Shown here: positions 30,479-41,200 of the stretch, piece after piece
Numbering within the stretch: position 1 is the stretch's first letter
Layout: every line of letters starts with the position of its first letter
Source: Leptospira neocaledonica
GTDB taxonomy: Bacteria > Spirochaetota > Leptospiria > Leptospirales > Leptospiraceae
DNA length: 64,000 nucleotides
Direction of reading: 5' to 3'
NCBI RefSeq assembly: GCF_002812205.1
Contig: NZ_NPEA01000001.1
Coordinates: forward strand, 124,001-188,000
The notes under the pieces: model-generated
The model's database searches: none
What the model saw: only the letters and a program-made list of their open reading frames with translations
What the model was told of the DNA's origin: nothing
Program-made: the position numbers and the translations under genes

Positions 30479-32959
30479 CTACGAAATCTTCAGCGTATCA
30501 AAATATAATTTATAAAAATCAATCCGTAATTGCTTAAGTTGATCATCAAGCGGATGTTTCTTAACGCCTTCGTCCAGAACGTATTTAAACTCTCCTTTGA
30601 GAGCATCTTTTTCAATATCTTTTACAAACGATCGAAGGAGCCAAATTTGACCTTGATGCGCAAGAATGTGATAAGGATAAGGATCTTTAAATCCCCTCTT
30701 TTGAATCATCGCAAGTAAAGTCGACTTGGCTTCGTTATGCAATGCCCTTGCATCTTCTTCGTGTTGAGATGAATTTGCTTTCTTCATTTTCAAATCTGCA
30801 TATTGAATATGAACAATATCATCTTTTTGATTCAGAGAAAGAGAATTGATTAAACAAATTTCGGCTATATCAAGAGCTCCCTTTTCCAATTCAAATGATC
30901 CTCTCTGCAGCCAATATTGATAATCATCTTTCAATGCGGTTTCTAAACCTTCATAAAATTCTTTAGATTTATAATAATTATTTCCCGAAAATTCGATGAC
31001 TCTTTTGTGATTAATACAAAATTTCCTAATATTCTTCAACTTCTTCTGATCATGCTTTCCATTATTAATTAGTATTGCTGTTCCAAATGATAATTTATTA
31101 AAATACTCCAAAACTATTCCGAGTGAAATTAGCTCTTCGAAGACTTTTTGCCCGACAATTTTATGCCGCAACTGAAAGCCATTCTTTCTTTTGACAATTA
31201 ATCTCGCTTTCTCTAGCTTATCCAGGGCATTCAACAATTCATTACCGGTGCATCCTAAACTGATCGAAATCTCAATGTCATCTAAACCAAGACGTAAGCT
31301 TGTAGGGATTGACAATAGAGCATAAATCGATTTTTTTAATTCGTCTAATTCAGAAAATTCACTCGCAATAGTTTCATCAAATTTCCTCCCCGAAGTAGCC
31401 TCAATTAACGCTGCTATTAATTGAGAATCGGCGGAGGAACGATCATGAAAAACCCTAATTCGCTCCTCGCTCGACAATGATTTGAGTTTTCCAAGCATAG
31501 AAGTTTCAGATAAAATTTTCAATAGATCGTTTATCTCTCGAAAGTTCAATTTCTTTGATACTACAGAAACGATCTCTATGTTTTTTGTCTTTGCTTCACT
31601 TTCGATAGCTAACCATCGACCGGAACGCACAATTACTATTACTAATTTAACCAGCTTTTCAAAATATGCTTCTTTAATTAAATCAAAAACCTCAATTCCA
31701 TAAGAATCCGCATCATCAAGAACTAAGATGTCTAAATTTGCAGTATTTCTAATATATTTCTTTAAAGAATGTAATGGAATGTCATCTTCTGAACTTATCC
31801 ATCCAATTTTTGATCCCAAGTTGTTATACTTATACATGAGGTTCATTAGCGAAGTTGATTTCCCGTCGCCTGCTGTACCATACACAACCACTGCTGGTAT
31901 TTCGCTCCAATAAAGTGTTGGACTCTCAAGCACACGTTGCAAATGAGCTTCTACTTCTATCTCTAGTTCTCTTTTTATCAGATTTTGATGTACAATATCA
32001 TCCCATTCTGGCTGCTGCCCCAAGAAAAAGCTACTTTTTGAATATCCAGCTTTCGAAACTTTTATTTTGTCAGAAACGATCGGGATTGTAGCGTTATCAC
32101 TTCGTCGACTAATTCGGGCCAATCTATCAGAAACAACAATAGTTGCTTCTATCCGCAATTTAGTTAACACCTCACGAGCAAATTCGGTGGCTGTCATTTT
32201 AATCCAGGTTACATTGTAATCTTCGAGAAGATTACGCCTTGCTAAACTTAAACTTGGTGAAATGAAATAACTCTCCGGCCTGAACTCCTTTTCTCCATGA
32301 ATTTTTTTTCGAGGATGCCTATAGTTGACGTATTTCCATAATACACTTTCTTCTAATTCACTACCAATGAAGATAACCATCTGTCGCATAAATTCCGAAG
32401 AAAATTCGGAGTAATATGGATTTTCCTTAGTTAATACAAGCCCATAATCTTCATCGGTAAATGTTACATTATTTGGCAAGTCGCTAAGAGTTCCATTTAA
32501 ATGAACTATATCTAGATTGCGATTATATCCCCTGGAATGGTTTCTATCTGAAGTACACGAAATGGGATTTATATGAAATGGCCCATCAAATTTTTCATAT
32601 ATTGATTCCCATATATTATCTATATTCAGTGTATAAACTTTTCCCCAGGGGAAATTAATATATTCCTGATATTCTTTTGGAAGTTCATTAGTATTTATCC
32701 TAAACCTTGACTGCAAAAATGCTACTAGTCTTTTCGGATCCTTTTTACGAGCATGATGAAATATATCCTTTAACGTTGATTGATCTTTTGGTTGGCCTGG
32801 AAAATATATATCCCATAACTCATTTGCTAATTCTGCCCCGAGAGGAATTGGTTTGCCGTTATAATCTTTTGCTTCTTTCGAAAATCCAGCCCCTGTAAAC
32901 AGTATTATTCCGCTTGCAATTTTTCTTTTTATTTTCTCGATTTCTATATTTAGATTCAT
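30479..32959 (-). CDS. SIR2-STAND NTPase, Avs5-like antiviral protein
   Basis: An 826-residue protein from ATG 32959 (a TTG 36 bases earlier is also open). The N-terminal SIR2-like NADase domain shows FTGAGFSKEA (about 21-30), TLNIDNIWE, IVHLNGTL and FIGSELEE. A P-loop NTPase of STAND type follows, with Walker A GTAGDGKST (about 361-369) and Walker B LVLDDAD (about 410). A winged-helix-like part and then helical repeats make up the C-terminal 250 residues. SIR2-STAND proteins of the Avs5 group sense phage proteins and deplete NAD+. The assignment rests on domain order; the trigger is unknown. The gene stands alone, convergent with the Shedu-like gene and divergent from the integrase. Confidence 0.8.
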   Translation of the reverse strand: MNLNIEIEKIKRKIASGIILFTGAGFSKEAKDYNGKPIPLGAELANELWDIYFPGQPKDQSTLKDIFHHARKKDPKRLVAFLQSRFRINTNELPKEYQEYINFPWGKVYTLNIDNIWESIYEKFDGPFHINPISCTSDRNHSRGYNRNLDIVHLNGTLSDLPNNVTFTDEDYGLVLTKENPYYSEFSSEFMRQMVIFIGSELEESVLWKYVNYRHPRKKIHGEKEFRPESYFISPSLSLARRNLLEDYNVTWIKMTATEFAREVLTKLRIEATIVVSDRLARISRRSDNATIPIVSDKIKVSKAGYSKSSFFLGQQPEWDDIVHQNLIKRELEIEVEAHLQRVLESPTLYWSEIPAVVVYGTAGDGKSTSLMNLMYKYNNLGSKIGWISSEDDIPLHSLKKYIRNTANLDILVLDDADSYGIEVFDLIKEAYFEKLVKLVIVIVRSGRWLAIESEAKTKNIEIVSVVSKKLNFREINDLLKILSETSMLGKLKSLSSEERIRVFHDRSSADSQLIAALIEATSGRKFDETIASEFSELDELKKSIYALLSIPTSLRLGLDDIEISISLGCTGNELLNALDKLEKARLIVKRKNGFQLRHKIVGQKVFEELISLGIVLEYFNKLSFGTAILINNGKHDQKKLKNIRKFCINHKRVIEFSGNNYYKSKEFYEGLETALKDDYQYWLQRGSFELEKGALDIAEICLINSLSLNQKDDIVHIQYADLKMKKANSSQHEEDARALHNEAKSTLLAMIQKRGFKDPYPYHILAHQGQIWLLRSFVKDIEKDALKGEFKYVLDEGVKKHPLDDQLKQLRIDFYKLYFDTLKIS

Positions 32960-33062
32960 TTCACCCACTACAGCTTGCGAAAATTGAACGCTCAACGTCC
33001 GATTTCTACAACATTTCGGACATTGAAAATGACCTGAAATAAGACCATTTCAAGCGTTTTTC

Positions 33063-33090
33063 TTGACACCGATACATAATCGTCTATTTT
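33063..33090 (+). promoter_or_regulatory. Candidate promoter of the integrase-SIR2-solenoid operon
   Basis: TTGACA (33063-33068), a 16-base spacer, then TATTTT (33085-33090). The ATG at 33101 is only 10 bases beyond, so the transcript would be nearly leaderless. No Shine-Dalgarno is visible, which agrees. A near inverted repeat, TTGAAAATG/CATTTCAA, lies 20-50 bases upstream. Confidence 0.45.
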
Positions 33091-33100
33091 TTTGAGTAGT

Positions 33101-33760
33101 ATGGGTGTAGCGGCTAACTTTAAAAAAATCGTAAGTATAGAATCAGTCCGGAAACGTCGAGGACGTGGTCCTGGTGGGCCGCCTCCCCCTTCTATGTTTG
33201 GAAAGGGACTAACGGATGAATCGATGAGAGAGCTTACTCGGCGATTCTCAAAACCCAAGACAGAAGAAGATTACAGAAATCGTGCGATCTTCGCTATTTT
33301 AAGTAAGACAGGCCTAAGAGCTAAAGAGCTTGTTTCTTTAAGATTCTCTAATTTAACAAAAGCTCCTACTGGAGAAACTCTTGTAACTTTTGTCAGGAAA
33401 GGTGGCCGATTTGGGTTCGCTGTTATTCCAGAAGTTTCATTAGAAACTGTTAGGAAATACCACACCGCTTTTGAAATTCAATCTGACATGTTCTTCCTAT
33501 CGCGGCCGAAGAGAAATCAATCAACTCGAACTCCTTTAACAACAAGAAGCTTGCAAAGAATAATCGGAACATGGAATGTAATGACCTGCCAAGGGAGGAA
33601 AGTTCATCCTCACGCTTTGAGGCATACAGTTGGGCAAAAGATGTTAGACAAGGCGGGATCTATCGCGGCACAGAAAGTTTTGGGCCATTCATCTCCGGTT
33701 ACAACGGCCAAATTCTATACTACACCATATTATGATTCGAGTAAGATTCTAATTTGGTAA
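33101..33760 (+). CDS. Minimal tyrosine recombinase/integrase
   Basis: A 219-residue site-specific recombinase from ATG 33101. It contains the catalytic domain: Arg in KTGLRAKELVSLR, a beta-hairpin Lys in VRKGG, HALRHT, LGHSSPVTT and the nucleophile Tyr in KFYTTPYY. The N-terminal 60 residues are basic and Gly/Pro-rich (RKRRGRGPGGPPPPS) and do not look like the usual SAM-like core-binding domain, so the protein is short for an integrase. It ends 15 bases before the SIR2 gene on the same strand. Such a partner could mobilise the defence cassette or regulate it; either is inference. Confidence 0.85.
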   Translation: MGVAANFKKIVSIESVRKRRGRGPGGPPPPSMFGKGLTDESMRELTRRFSKPKTEEDYRNRAIFAILSKTGLRAKELVSLRFSNLTKAPTGETLVTFVRKGGRFGFAVIPEVSLETVRKYHTAFEIQSDMFFLSRPKRNQSTRTPLTTRSLQRIIGTWNVMTCQGRKVHPHALRHTVGQKMLDKAGSIAAQKVLGHSSPVTTAKFYTTPYYDSSKILIW

Positions 33761-33775
33761 GTTTATATAAATTCA

Positions 33776-34729
33776 ATGTTGGAAAAGATAGATAAAATTG
33801 AAGAAATGCCAGATTTTCCTTCTGGCATTGAGCCGAGCCAACAATCTATAGCCTTTTTTATTGGAGCGGGGGTCTCGCGTCTAATCGGTTGTCCTGGTTG
33901 GGATCAATTTGCGCGGCAACTAGCTGAACAAGCGGCTGATAGAGGGATCTTAAGCTACCATGACTGCGATCTGATAAACCAAATGAGCGATAATCGAATG
34001 AAGATTGGAGCGGTTAAGGACAAATACAAGGAAAAGAAGCTTGAACAGGATTTCCTAATCGCTTTTAAAGAATTATTAGATCCAAGAATCAAAGATAGAA
34101 ATAATAGTAGTTTAATTAAAAATATATCGGTTTATGAAACACTGAAATATTTTTCGGCTGTATTCCCAAGATTAGTATATATTACAACAAACGCTGATAT
34201 TTACTTTAATGAAGAATTCAAAATTTTTCCAAAGGATAAGATACCTACACCGGATTCAAGTGAAGATCGATTCAACGGTGACACATTGTATAGAATTCAC
34301 GGGTCTATTAGAGAGGGAGAAGAGAGTTCACTAATATTCTCATTAAAAGATTATATCAATCAATATTCGAAAAAAAATTATACCACTACATTTTTAGAAG
34401 AGATTCTAATCAATTCAGATGTCATTTTTTTTATCGGATACAGTCTTTCAGAAATCGAACTACTAAAATATATAATTGAACCTAACAATAAAAGGTATTG
34501 GTTAAAAGGATACTTCCAAAACCAAACTGGTCTTGCGAATATTGAAAATGCAACTTATGAATCAATGGGTATAACCATTATTCCTTTTGCTATCGATACC
34601 TTTGGGCATAGGCAACTTATGTCAGTATTATCAAATTGGTATTCTCAATTAGTAAGATCAACAGAGTTAATTCCTAAATCTCAACGGGAAGTCGATGATG
34701 CAATCCGAATCACAGAAAGCGAGAATTAA
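33776..34729 (+). CDS. Stand-alone SIR2-like NADase, probable defence effector
   Basis: A 317-residue SIR2-family protein that is nearly all SIR2 domain. Visible marks are FFIGAGVSR (27-35), TTNADIYFNE (about 140), YRIHGS (about 174) and FFIGYSLSE (about 220). Asn and His at the usual catalytic positions are kept, so NAD+ hydrolysis is likely. It has no added NTPase or nuclease. It overlaps the next gene by 35 bases, a strong sign of a fixed two-protein system in which the partner would sense or gate the SIR2 protein. The nearest known analogues are SIR2-based abortive-infection systems such as DSR, Thoeris ThsA and SIR2-Ago pairs, but none has this partner. Confidence 0.82.
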   Translation: MLEKIDKIEEMPDFPSGIEPSQQSIAFFIGAGVSRLIGCPGWDQFARQLAEQAADRGILSYHDCDLINQMSDNRMKIGAVKDKYKEKKLEQDFLIAFKELLDPRIKDRNNSSLIKNISVYETLKYFSAVFPRLVYITTNADIYFNEEFKIFPKDKIPTPDSSEDRFNGDTLYRIHGSIREGEESSLIFSLKDYINQYSKKNYTTTFLEEILINSDVIFFIGYSLSEIELLKYIIEPNNKRYWLKGYFQNQTGLANIENATYESMGITIIPFAIDTFGHRQLMSVLSNWYSQLVRSTELIPKSQREVDDAIRITESEN

Positions 34730-37523
34730 AGTTATTCAGTTAGCCAAAGCAGACCCGGCTACATACCGCTATTTATTTTCAAAATTAGCGGTTACCAATA
34801 AACCTGAATCCTGGTTAGTCGATTTGGAAAACGCAGAGATGCTTATACCATCCAAAATATTACCAATTATTGAGCGTTATGAAAAGGGCAAAAAGATTAT
34901 CCAGTTCGAGTTCTGGCCAGGGTTTCCGTATTTGGAGAATCTATCTAAAATAAATTCAGAATTAAAAGACAGAGAAATTAGCAGATACCTAATTAACTTT
35001 ATTTCTCAGATACTTTCTCGGTTAAAAAATGAAGAAAGAGGCTTACAAACCGATCTAAGTTTATTAAAAATTTTCGGTTCTATTCCAGTAGAACATTTGG
35101 ATGATAATAATATAGACCTATTGTCAAATTTAATTTCCGAGCAGAAATCAGCTTTAGCTTACACAATTAAAAATCAAATAGCTCCGAATATATTCGGATC
35201 GAAAAATCCAGTATTCATTTCGAAGTTTCTAGATCAGATATTGAGATATAGTTCAACAATTAAAAAAGGGCATTTTTCTGAAATAAATTCTATAGAAATT
35301 CGCTCCATCTTACCAACACGAATACTAAGTGAAATAATTAATACATATTGTAATAATCTCTCGCAGCCGGAATTTCAAAAAACATATGCAACCTCATTAC
35401 AAATAATTGAATCCCTTATCGGAGAAGATCCGAAACAGTTTGAATATTACCGGATAACTACAATAGAGGATAATAATAAACTACGCCATTATTCTTTATA
35501 CCCTTTTCACTATATCCTCTCAGACTTATTGCGAGATTCGATAGAAATACTTAATATAAGTGAAAGGAAAAAAATAATATATTTCCTTTTCTCAAAGAAT
35601 CACAGTTATTTCAAAAGGTTGGCTATATATTTTATTGGAAAGAATTTTACAGAATTAAGAAATTTATTCTGGAATCATTTCAACGAAGAAAATCCTATTC
35701 ATGAATTTAAAATTAAACACGAACTCTTTGAATTACTGAAGAATAATGTTCTAAACCTAACAGAAGTAGAAGCAGATCATGTCATTAAGTGGGTAGAAGA
35801 TATTGACATGGAAAAATACAATAATTCGTTAAATGGAAGGGGAGAAACATGGTTACAGCAAAGAATTGCTTATGATAAGCTTGAATGGTATTTGGAAGCT
35901 TTGGGGGATTCAAATTATCAAAAAATAATAGATAAAATTACAGAAAACAAAGCGATTTGTAAGTGGCAACGCTCTATTCCTGGTGGACAGTTCTTTGCAC
36001 CGAGCGAAGGGGGTTTCTTTATAGAAAAATCTCCAATTTCTTCTGAGGACCTGATAAAATTAGACTACAAAGCAATAGCTGAATATATTAGGAATTTTCA
36101 ACCAGATCCAGCTACGTCCCCAGAGGGGCCTAATCACAATGGCCTTGCAAGAGAATTTGAAAAAACACTAACAGCTGATCCAAATAAATTCATTAACAAT
36201 CTGGAAGACTTTGAAAATATTCCGAGCAGCTACAAATATACTCTATTCAATTCTTTAATAGAAATCGTAAGGAAATCAGATCATTTTGATGAAAAGAAAA
36301 TCTTTCATTTTACTCTGAAATTAATGAATGATCAGGAATTTTGGAAAAAAGTAACGATTTCAGAAAGGTTTTACTCTTTTGAAGCTTCCTTAGTCGGAGA
36401 AGTTGCACGTTTAACCCGCGAAATTTTAATAAAAAGAAAGAAGTTCATCGAAAAAGATCTAATCGTCGATAGTCAAAAAATTGTATTTACGCTCTTGAGA
36501 AATAACACGATCATCTTTGATGGTAAATTAACTTTAGATGATTTAATAAACTCAATCTCGGGCAAAATCTATGAAGTAGCAAATATTCTCTGGAGCTTAA
36601 TTGAGGAATATAATAAGATACATCCGAATGCGTTAGTTCGAAATGAAATAACGCAAATAATTGAAGAGAATTTATCGTATAATCAAAGCAAAGACGATTT
36701 TCTTTTCTACTTCGGTTCAGGTTTCCATAGTTTTTGGTATTACCAAAAGCCGTGGACAATCGAAAAGTTCGAACAACTCATGAAAAGTGATGCAGCCAAG
36801 TTTGCTCATGTATTGAATGGTTTATTTGAAACTATTCCTCATGTCTACATGGAGATTTACGAATACTTCTTTTCTAATGGTTTATTTAAAAAAGCAATTC
36901 GCCTTTCAAATTTATCAGAACGAGCAAAGGAAAATGTTGCACACTATATTTTAATTGGAGGAATGGAGAAGGGTGAAAACGTATTAGAAAAAAAATCCCT
37001 CATAAATGATCTAATAGGAAGTTCAGACTATTATATTCTTTCTCGGATTGGTTGGCTATTTTGGGAATACACTGATAGAACTAATTCTAAAGCTCAAATG
37101 ATAATGCCTAGTGTCTTTAAGCTCATTGTAGGCAGATTGCACGAATTTGAAGGAGAAGAACGGAATTCAATTCTTCAACACTTAAACAAATGGCCGGAAT
37201 TATTGGATGAATGGAATCAAGAAACAGTGCAATTAATAACTAAATTAGCTCAGTTAACAAGTGAATCACATTTTTCTGATTATTATATAGAGGCATTTAC
37301 GAAGCACTGGGAAAAGACCCCTGATTTAGTGCTCGACGCATATATAAACATTTTAAGAAAGAAAAATTTTCCTTACTATCCAGATGAGGGAAGGAAACAG
37401 TTATTTGAAAAAATATGTAATAAAAACAGAAAGATAGCGTTAGAAATATATAATTTATACACAATGCAAGGAATATATGATTTAAAAGAAATTTGGGAAC
37501 GTTTTGGAAACAATAAGAGCTAA
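34695..37523 (+). CDS. 942-residue solenoid-like partner of the SIR2 protein
   Basis: A very long, almost entirely helical, charged protein with repeated helix pairs, HEAT-like in style. It has no signal peptide or TM helix. I see no Walker A, no nuclease motif, no DDE and no protease motif. Near residues 430-450 a Gly/Phe-rich segment (IPGGQFFAPSEGGFF) and PDPATSPEGPNHNG interrupt the helices and may form a conserved pocket. The start lies inside the SIR2 gene. Large helical SIR2 partners of unknown function (for example those labelled DUF4020) exist, and I cannot confirm membership by eye. A role as phage sensor and scaffold is inferred. Confidence 0.75.
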   Translation: MMQSESQKARIKVIQLAKADPATYRYLFSKLAVTNKPESWLVDLENAEMLIPSKILPIIERYEKGKKIIQFEFWPGFPYLENLSKINSELKDREISRYLINFISQILSRLKNEERGLQTDLSLLKIFGSIPVEHLDDNNIDLLSNLISEQKSALAYTIKNQIAPNIFGSKNPVFISKFLDQILRYSSTIKKGHFSEINSIEIRSILPTRILSEIINTYCNNLSQPEFQKTYATSLQIIESLIGEDPKQFEYYRITTIEDNNKLRHYSLYPFHYILSDLLRDSIEILNISERKKIIYFLFSKNHSYFKRLAIYFIGKNFTELRNLFWNHFNEENPIHEFKIKHELFELLKNNVLNLTEVEADHVIKWVEDIDMEKYNNSLNGRGETWLQQRIAYDKLEWYLEALGDSNYQKIIDKITENKAICKWQRSIPGGQFFAPSEGGFFIEKSPISSEDLIKLDYKAIAEYIRNFQPDPATSPEGPNHNGLAREFEKTLTADPNKFINNLEDFENIPSSYKYTLFNSLIEIVRKSDHFDEKKIFHFTLKLMNDQEFWKKVTISERFYSFEASLVGEVARLTREILIKRKKFIEKDLIVDSQKIVFTLLRNNTIIFDGKLTLDDLINSISGKIYEVANILWSLIEEYNKIHPNALVRNEITQIIEENLSYNQSKDDFLFYFGSGFHSFWYYQKPWTIEKFEQLMKSDAAKFAHVLNGLFETIPHVYMEIYEYFFSNGLFKKAIRLSNLSERAKENVAHYILIGGMEKGENVLEKKSLINDLIGSSDYYILSRIGWLFWEYTDRTNSKAQMIMPSVFKLIVGRLHEFEGEERNSILQHLNKWPELLDEWNQETVQLITKLAQLTSESHFSDYYIEAFTKHWEKTPDLVLDAYINILRKKNFPYYPDEGRKQLFEKICNKNRKIALEIYNLYTMQGIYDLKEIWERFGNNKS

Positions 37524-37590
37524 TATTAATTTTCCATTCTTATGAATGCAACCCACTCATTTTTCTCTCAATAGTCGTCTCCCGCTTATT

Positions 37591-38238
37591 TCAGATCCGA
37601 CTTGCTTCCTTCGTTAAAAGGCGAAATTCATTTATAGCAGAGCGAATTAATCTTTCTCGTTGCTCTGCATCTTTCCCGAAAGGCCAATCAAACGGCATAA
37701 GGAAAACTAATAAGATCTGAGCTAAGAATGAATGCTCTTCTGACCTGCGAATTGTGGATAATTCTTTTCCGCCGGGATCAAATATCTGAAATACCATAGC
37801 TAACGAGCCTTTTTCCTCTGTTGGAATGATTAAGGCTGTAAATCCAGAAAGAATTAAAATTCCGGTGTTCTGGTTCATATATAATCGAATATTTGCTGAG
37901 ACCTTATAATCAAAAAGATCTCCGTCTTTGACTAATGTATATAAGCCGGTGCTCTCCAACTCATCTTTTATTTCATTATAATACTTCTCGCCAATGATTG
38001 TCTTATTTCGCTCGGAAGTTAATAATTTCCCATTGGTAAAAGAGGCGTAATCTATCTGCAGTAAGACTCGTTTCTTTTCCGAAGGCGCTATGATTATTTT
38101 TTCGAATGGAGGAAGTGTAGGTGCTTCCGGATAGACTGTATATCTACAATTCTGTAAGAAAAGAATAGTTAGAAAAATAGACGCTAATCCAATTCTAAAT
38201 GGCACCTTGCTAAATATTTGATTCATTCTTTTACTCAT
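37591..38238 (-). CDS. Lipoprotein paired with the RHS protein
   Basis: A 215-residue protein with a signal peptide and lipobox LFLQNC (Cys at about 31). The mature part looks like a beta-rich periplasmic domain and contains one hydrophobic stretch (about 125-140, TGILILSGFTALII). It follows the RHS gene by 12 bases, so the two are one transcript. It could be an immunity protein, an outer-membrane delivery factor or a chaperone for the RHS protein; sequence does not decide. Confidence 0.72.
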   Translation of the reverse strand: MSKRMNQIFSKVPFRIGLASIFLTILFLQNCRYTVYPEAPTLPPFEKIIIAPSEKKRVLLQIDYASFTNGKLLTSERNKTIIGEKYYNEIKDELESTGLYTLVKDGDLFDYKVSANIRLYMNQNTGILILSGFTALIIPTEEKGSLAMVFQIFDPGGKELSTIRRSEEHSFLAQILLVFLMPFDWPFGKDAEQRERLIRSAINEFRLLTKEASRI

Positions 38239-38250
38239 AAAATTCAGATT

Positions 38251-41200
38251 CTATTTTTTCACAGAACACTCTTTGGCCGTTTTATTATAAACCCAGCAAG
38301 TCAATACTGCATCTCTAGCAGCAGCATTGAAGATAGAGTTCATATATGGGTAGTAAATTCGTGAGGTTACCGCATAATCCATATTAATGGTTGAAGACAC
38401 AACGAATTTATAATTAAAAAATTCGAATTCATATTGCATAGGGATTGAAACGGCTCCATTTGCCAAAGTTCCATCAGCAGAATCTATTCCTGCATCAATT
38501 ACTTTATCTGCACTTCCGGCACTCATCCCAGCTTCGATAAGTCCGCCATATAGACCACCAACGGATGCGGCACTCGCTCCGATATCTTTCATCGCCACGC
38601 CTGCCTTTTTATCGTAATGTATATTATTGAACGAAGAAGTAGATAGCGAGCCAAGAACTTCTGCAAAAGCGGCCCCCGCCATTTCTACAGCTATTCCGAA
38701 TGTCACGCTGGCAAAGACTTGTGCGGCTAATACTGCTCCTGCTCCATAAGCTTCGACGAGGCTCCCTGCCCAAGCAATCACTTCCGGTCCGACTACGATA
38801 GCGAGGAAAATTGCAGCGGCTAAAATAATACCACCTACAATTAGTTCTTGAGTGCTCATATGAGCAACCGGATCAATCGCTTGGCGATCGAGCCATTGGC
38901 CGCTTTTATCCCAGGCACTTCCTCCTTGGCCTAAGCTTAATAAAGAATAATTAAAGACAGATAACCCAAAAGCACTCCATCTTTGGCTACTTACATAGAA
39001 AGCGTTTTGGAAAAATGAACTTAATGAAATGCTAAAATTCAACATTCCCAATCCATTTTGACTCAACCATGCGCTTAGCATGCTGTGTCCGGATGGATCC
39101 ACATATCTGAGCGGATTACCTTCGGTATACATGTAAGAATCCATTCCCATTGGGCGATTTCCATCAACAATGGAGTCTGCTTGCAAGAATCTACCGATTA
39201 AAGGATCATAGTATCTTGCTTTAAAATAATATAAACCCGTTTCTTTATCTTCTTCTTGGCCAGTATATTTATATCTAAAGACATCTGGTCCAAAGGAATC
39301 GGTCCGATTTATTTCACCGTAAGGCTCATAACTAACATGAGAAGCTCCGGCTTGTGTCCCTCCTGTAATTCGTTTACCGTCTCCATCAGTTGCCATTGTG
39401 ATCGATCCTAAATGGTCCGGATGTAAGAATACGAATCCATCTACAGGAAAGATCCTTCCTGGGCCATTTCCAACCCCCGGAGTATTGGCATTTATAATTA
39501 AAGCTTCTTCCCAAGGAGTGTCACCATTTCCGCCAGGAATTAAAACTGAACAATTTGAGATAGAAAGGATCAAAATCGGAGCAGAAAATTTTAGAATAGA
39601 ATTCCAGAGTCCTTCGTTAGTATGAAGTAAGGAAAAGCATAACGCAGAAATTATAGAAACGCATAAAAGAACGATAATAGATTCTTTCTCAAACAGAATA
39701 TACTTAACGCCTGAAATCGAAATATCTCCCATTTTTCCAATAAAGGTATTCCAGGCTAATTTGGTTTTATCTGTTAGAGAGTCCGAATTAACAGTTCCAG
39801 TAATAAGATTGGCATCTTTTCTCGTCCATTGCCCTATTAAATCACCATAGGCTCCTTTAAAATAGAGTGTATGCTTTGGTTCTTTCCCAGGGACAAAATC
39901 TATTTCGTACAAACCACCCAAACTTATGGTTTTTGATCCGTCAGTAGAAGAGACTTTACGAATTCTTGTTCCAGTAAAATCATAATCGAAAGAAATCAAT
40001 CCTTGATCTGCTGTCTGAATATTTTTCACTTTTTGGAAGGGATTATATTCAATCGTTTCTCCATTTCGATTAATTGCATTCCCAGAAAGATCATAGGAAT
40101 AGGTATAAGTAATGTCATCACCTACAACTTGCGTAACTGCGTTCTTATGTGACGAATCGTTATAGGAATACGTCAGATTACCCTTTTTCAAAAGTCGTCC
40201 CGAATCAGAGTATTGATATTCCTGTGTCCCATAAATTCCTGTTGAGGATGAAAGGCGATTCAAATTATCGTAAATAAAAGTTTGCTTTCTAGTTGGATTC
40301 TTCTGATCATCAATCTTAATATAATTTCCAAAATTATCGTACGAATAGGTTACACTTTCATAAATTTCAGAATCCTTACTTGTCTGTACGCTAACCGGTC
40401 TCTTCTCAATGGGATCATAAACAACATTTGTTGTGACTCCATTTCCAAGAAGTCTCTGAAATTTTAAATTTCCATCTTCAAAAATTGGCCCTACATATTG
40501 AACCACAGCAAAATCGGAGCCTCCTCCGTTTCCAGGAGTTAAAGTAATTCCAGATAGATATCCGGCCGCTGAGTATATGCTTTTTGTAATACTGCCGTCT
40601 GGATAAACGATTTGCTCTATTTGATTTTGGAGATTATAAGTTTTCTTAATCAGCAGAGTTAAATCTTCCTCTACGATATGCTTCTTCAGCTCAGTCTGGT
40701 TTCCTCGAATGTCGTATCCGAATTCTGTGTCCCCAAGCGAGTCTGTAACTTTACTTAATTTCCCAATTCCATTTGAAATTTCAGTGCTGTCATACTCATA
40801 GATATGATCAATACTCGCTCCATTCGAATCAATGCCTCGGACAAGAGTAGGTCTTCCCAATATGTCGTAAGAATATACAACTCGAGAACCATTGGCATTC
40901 CTTTGCTCTTCCAATTTCCCAGAGGTATTATCATATGTATAAGTCGTTGTACCAGAATTCGGATTTATTACTTTGGTTTGCTTTCCAGCGAGATCAGTTT
41001 CAATAGTAGTGATTCCATTTTCAGGATCCTTTATTTGAGAAAGTTTACCATTTGATCCATATTGAAACTGAATTGTTTTGCCCTGATTGGTTCTCGAAAT
41101 AACCTTTCCTAAAGAATCTTTAACTTCGATGAGTTTTCCAATCTCAGTTTCGTTCTTCGTAATAAGAAAAGTGCTCGTAAAGCCTTCTAAAGAAATATTT

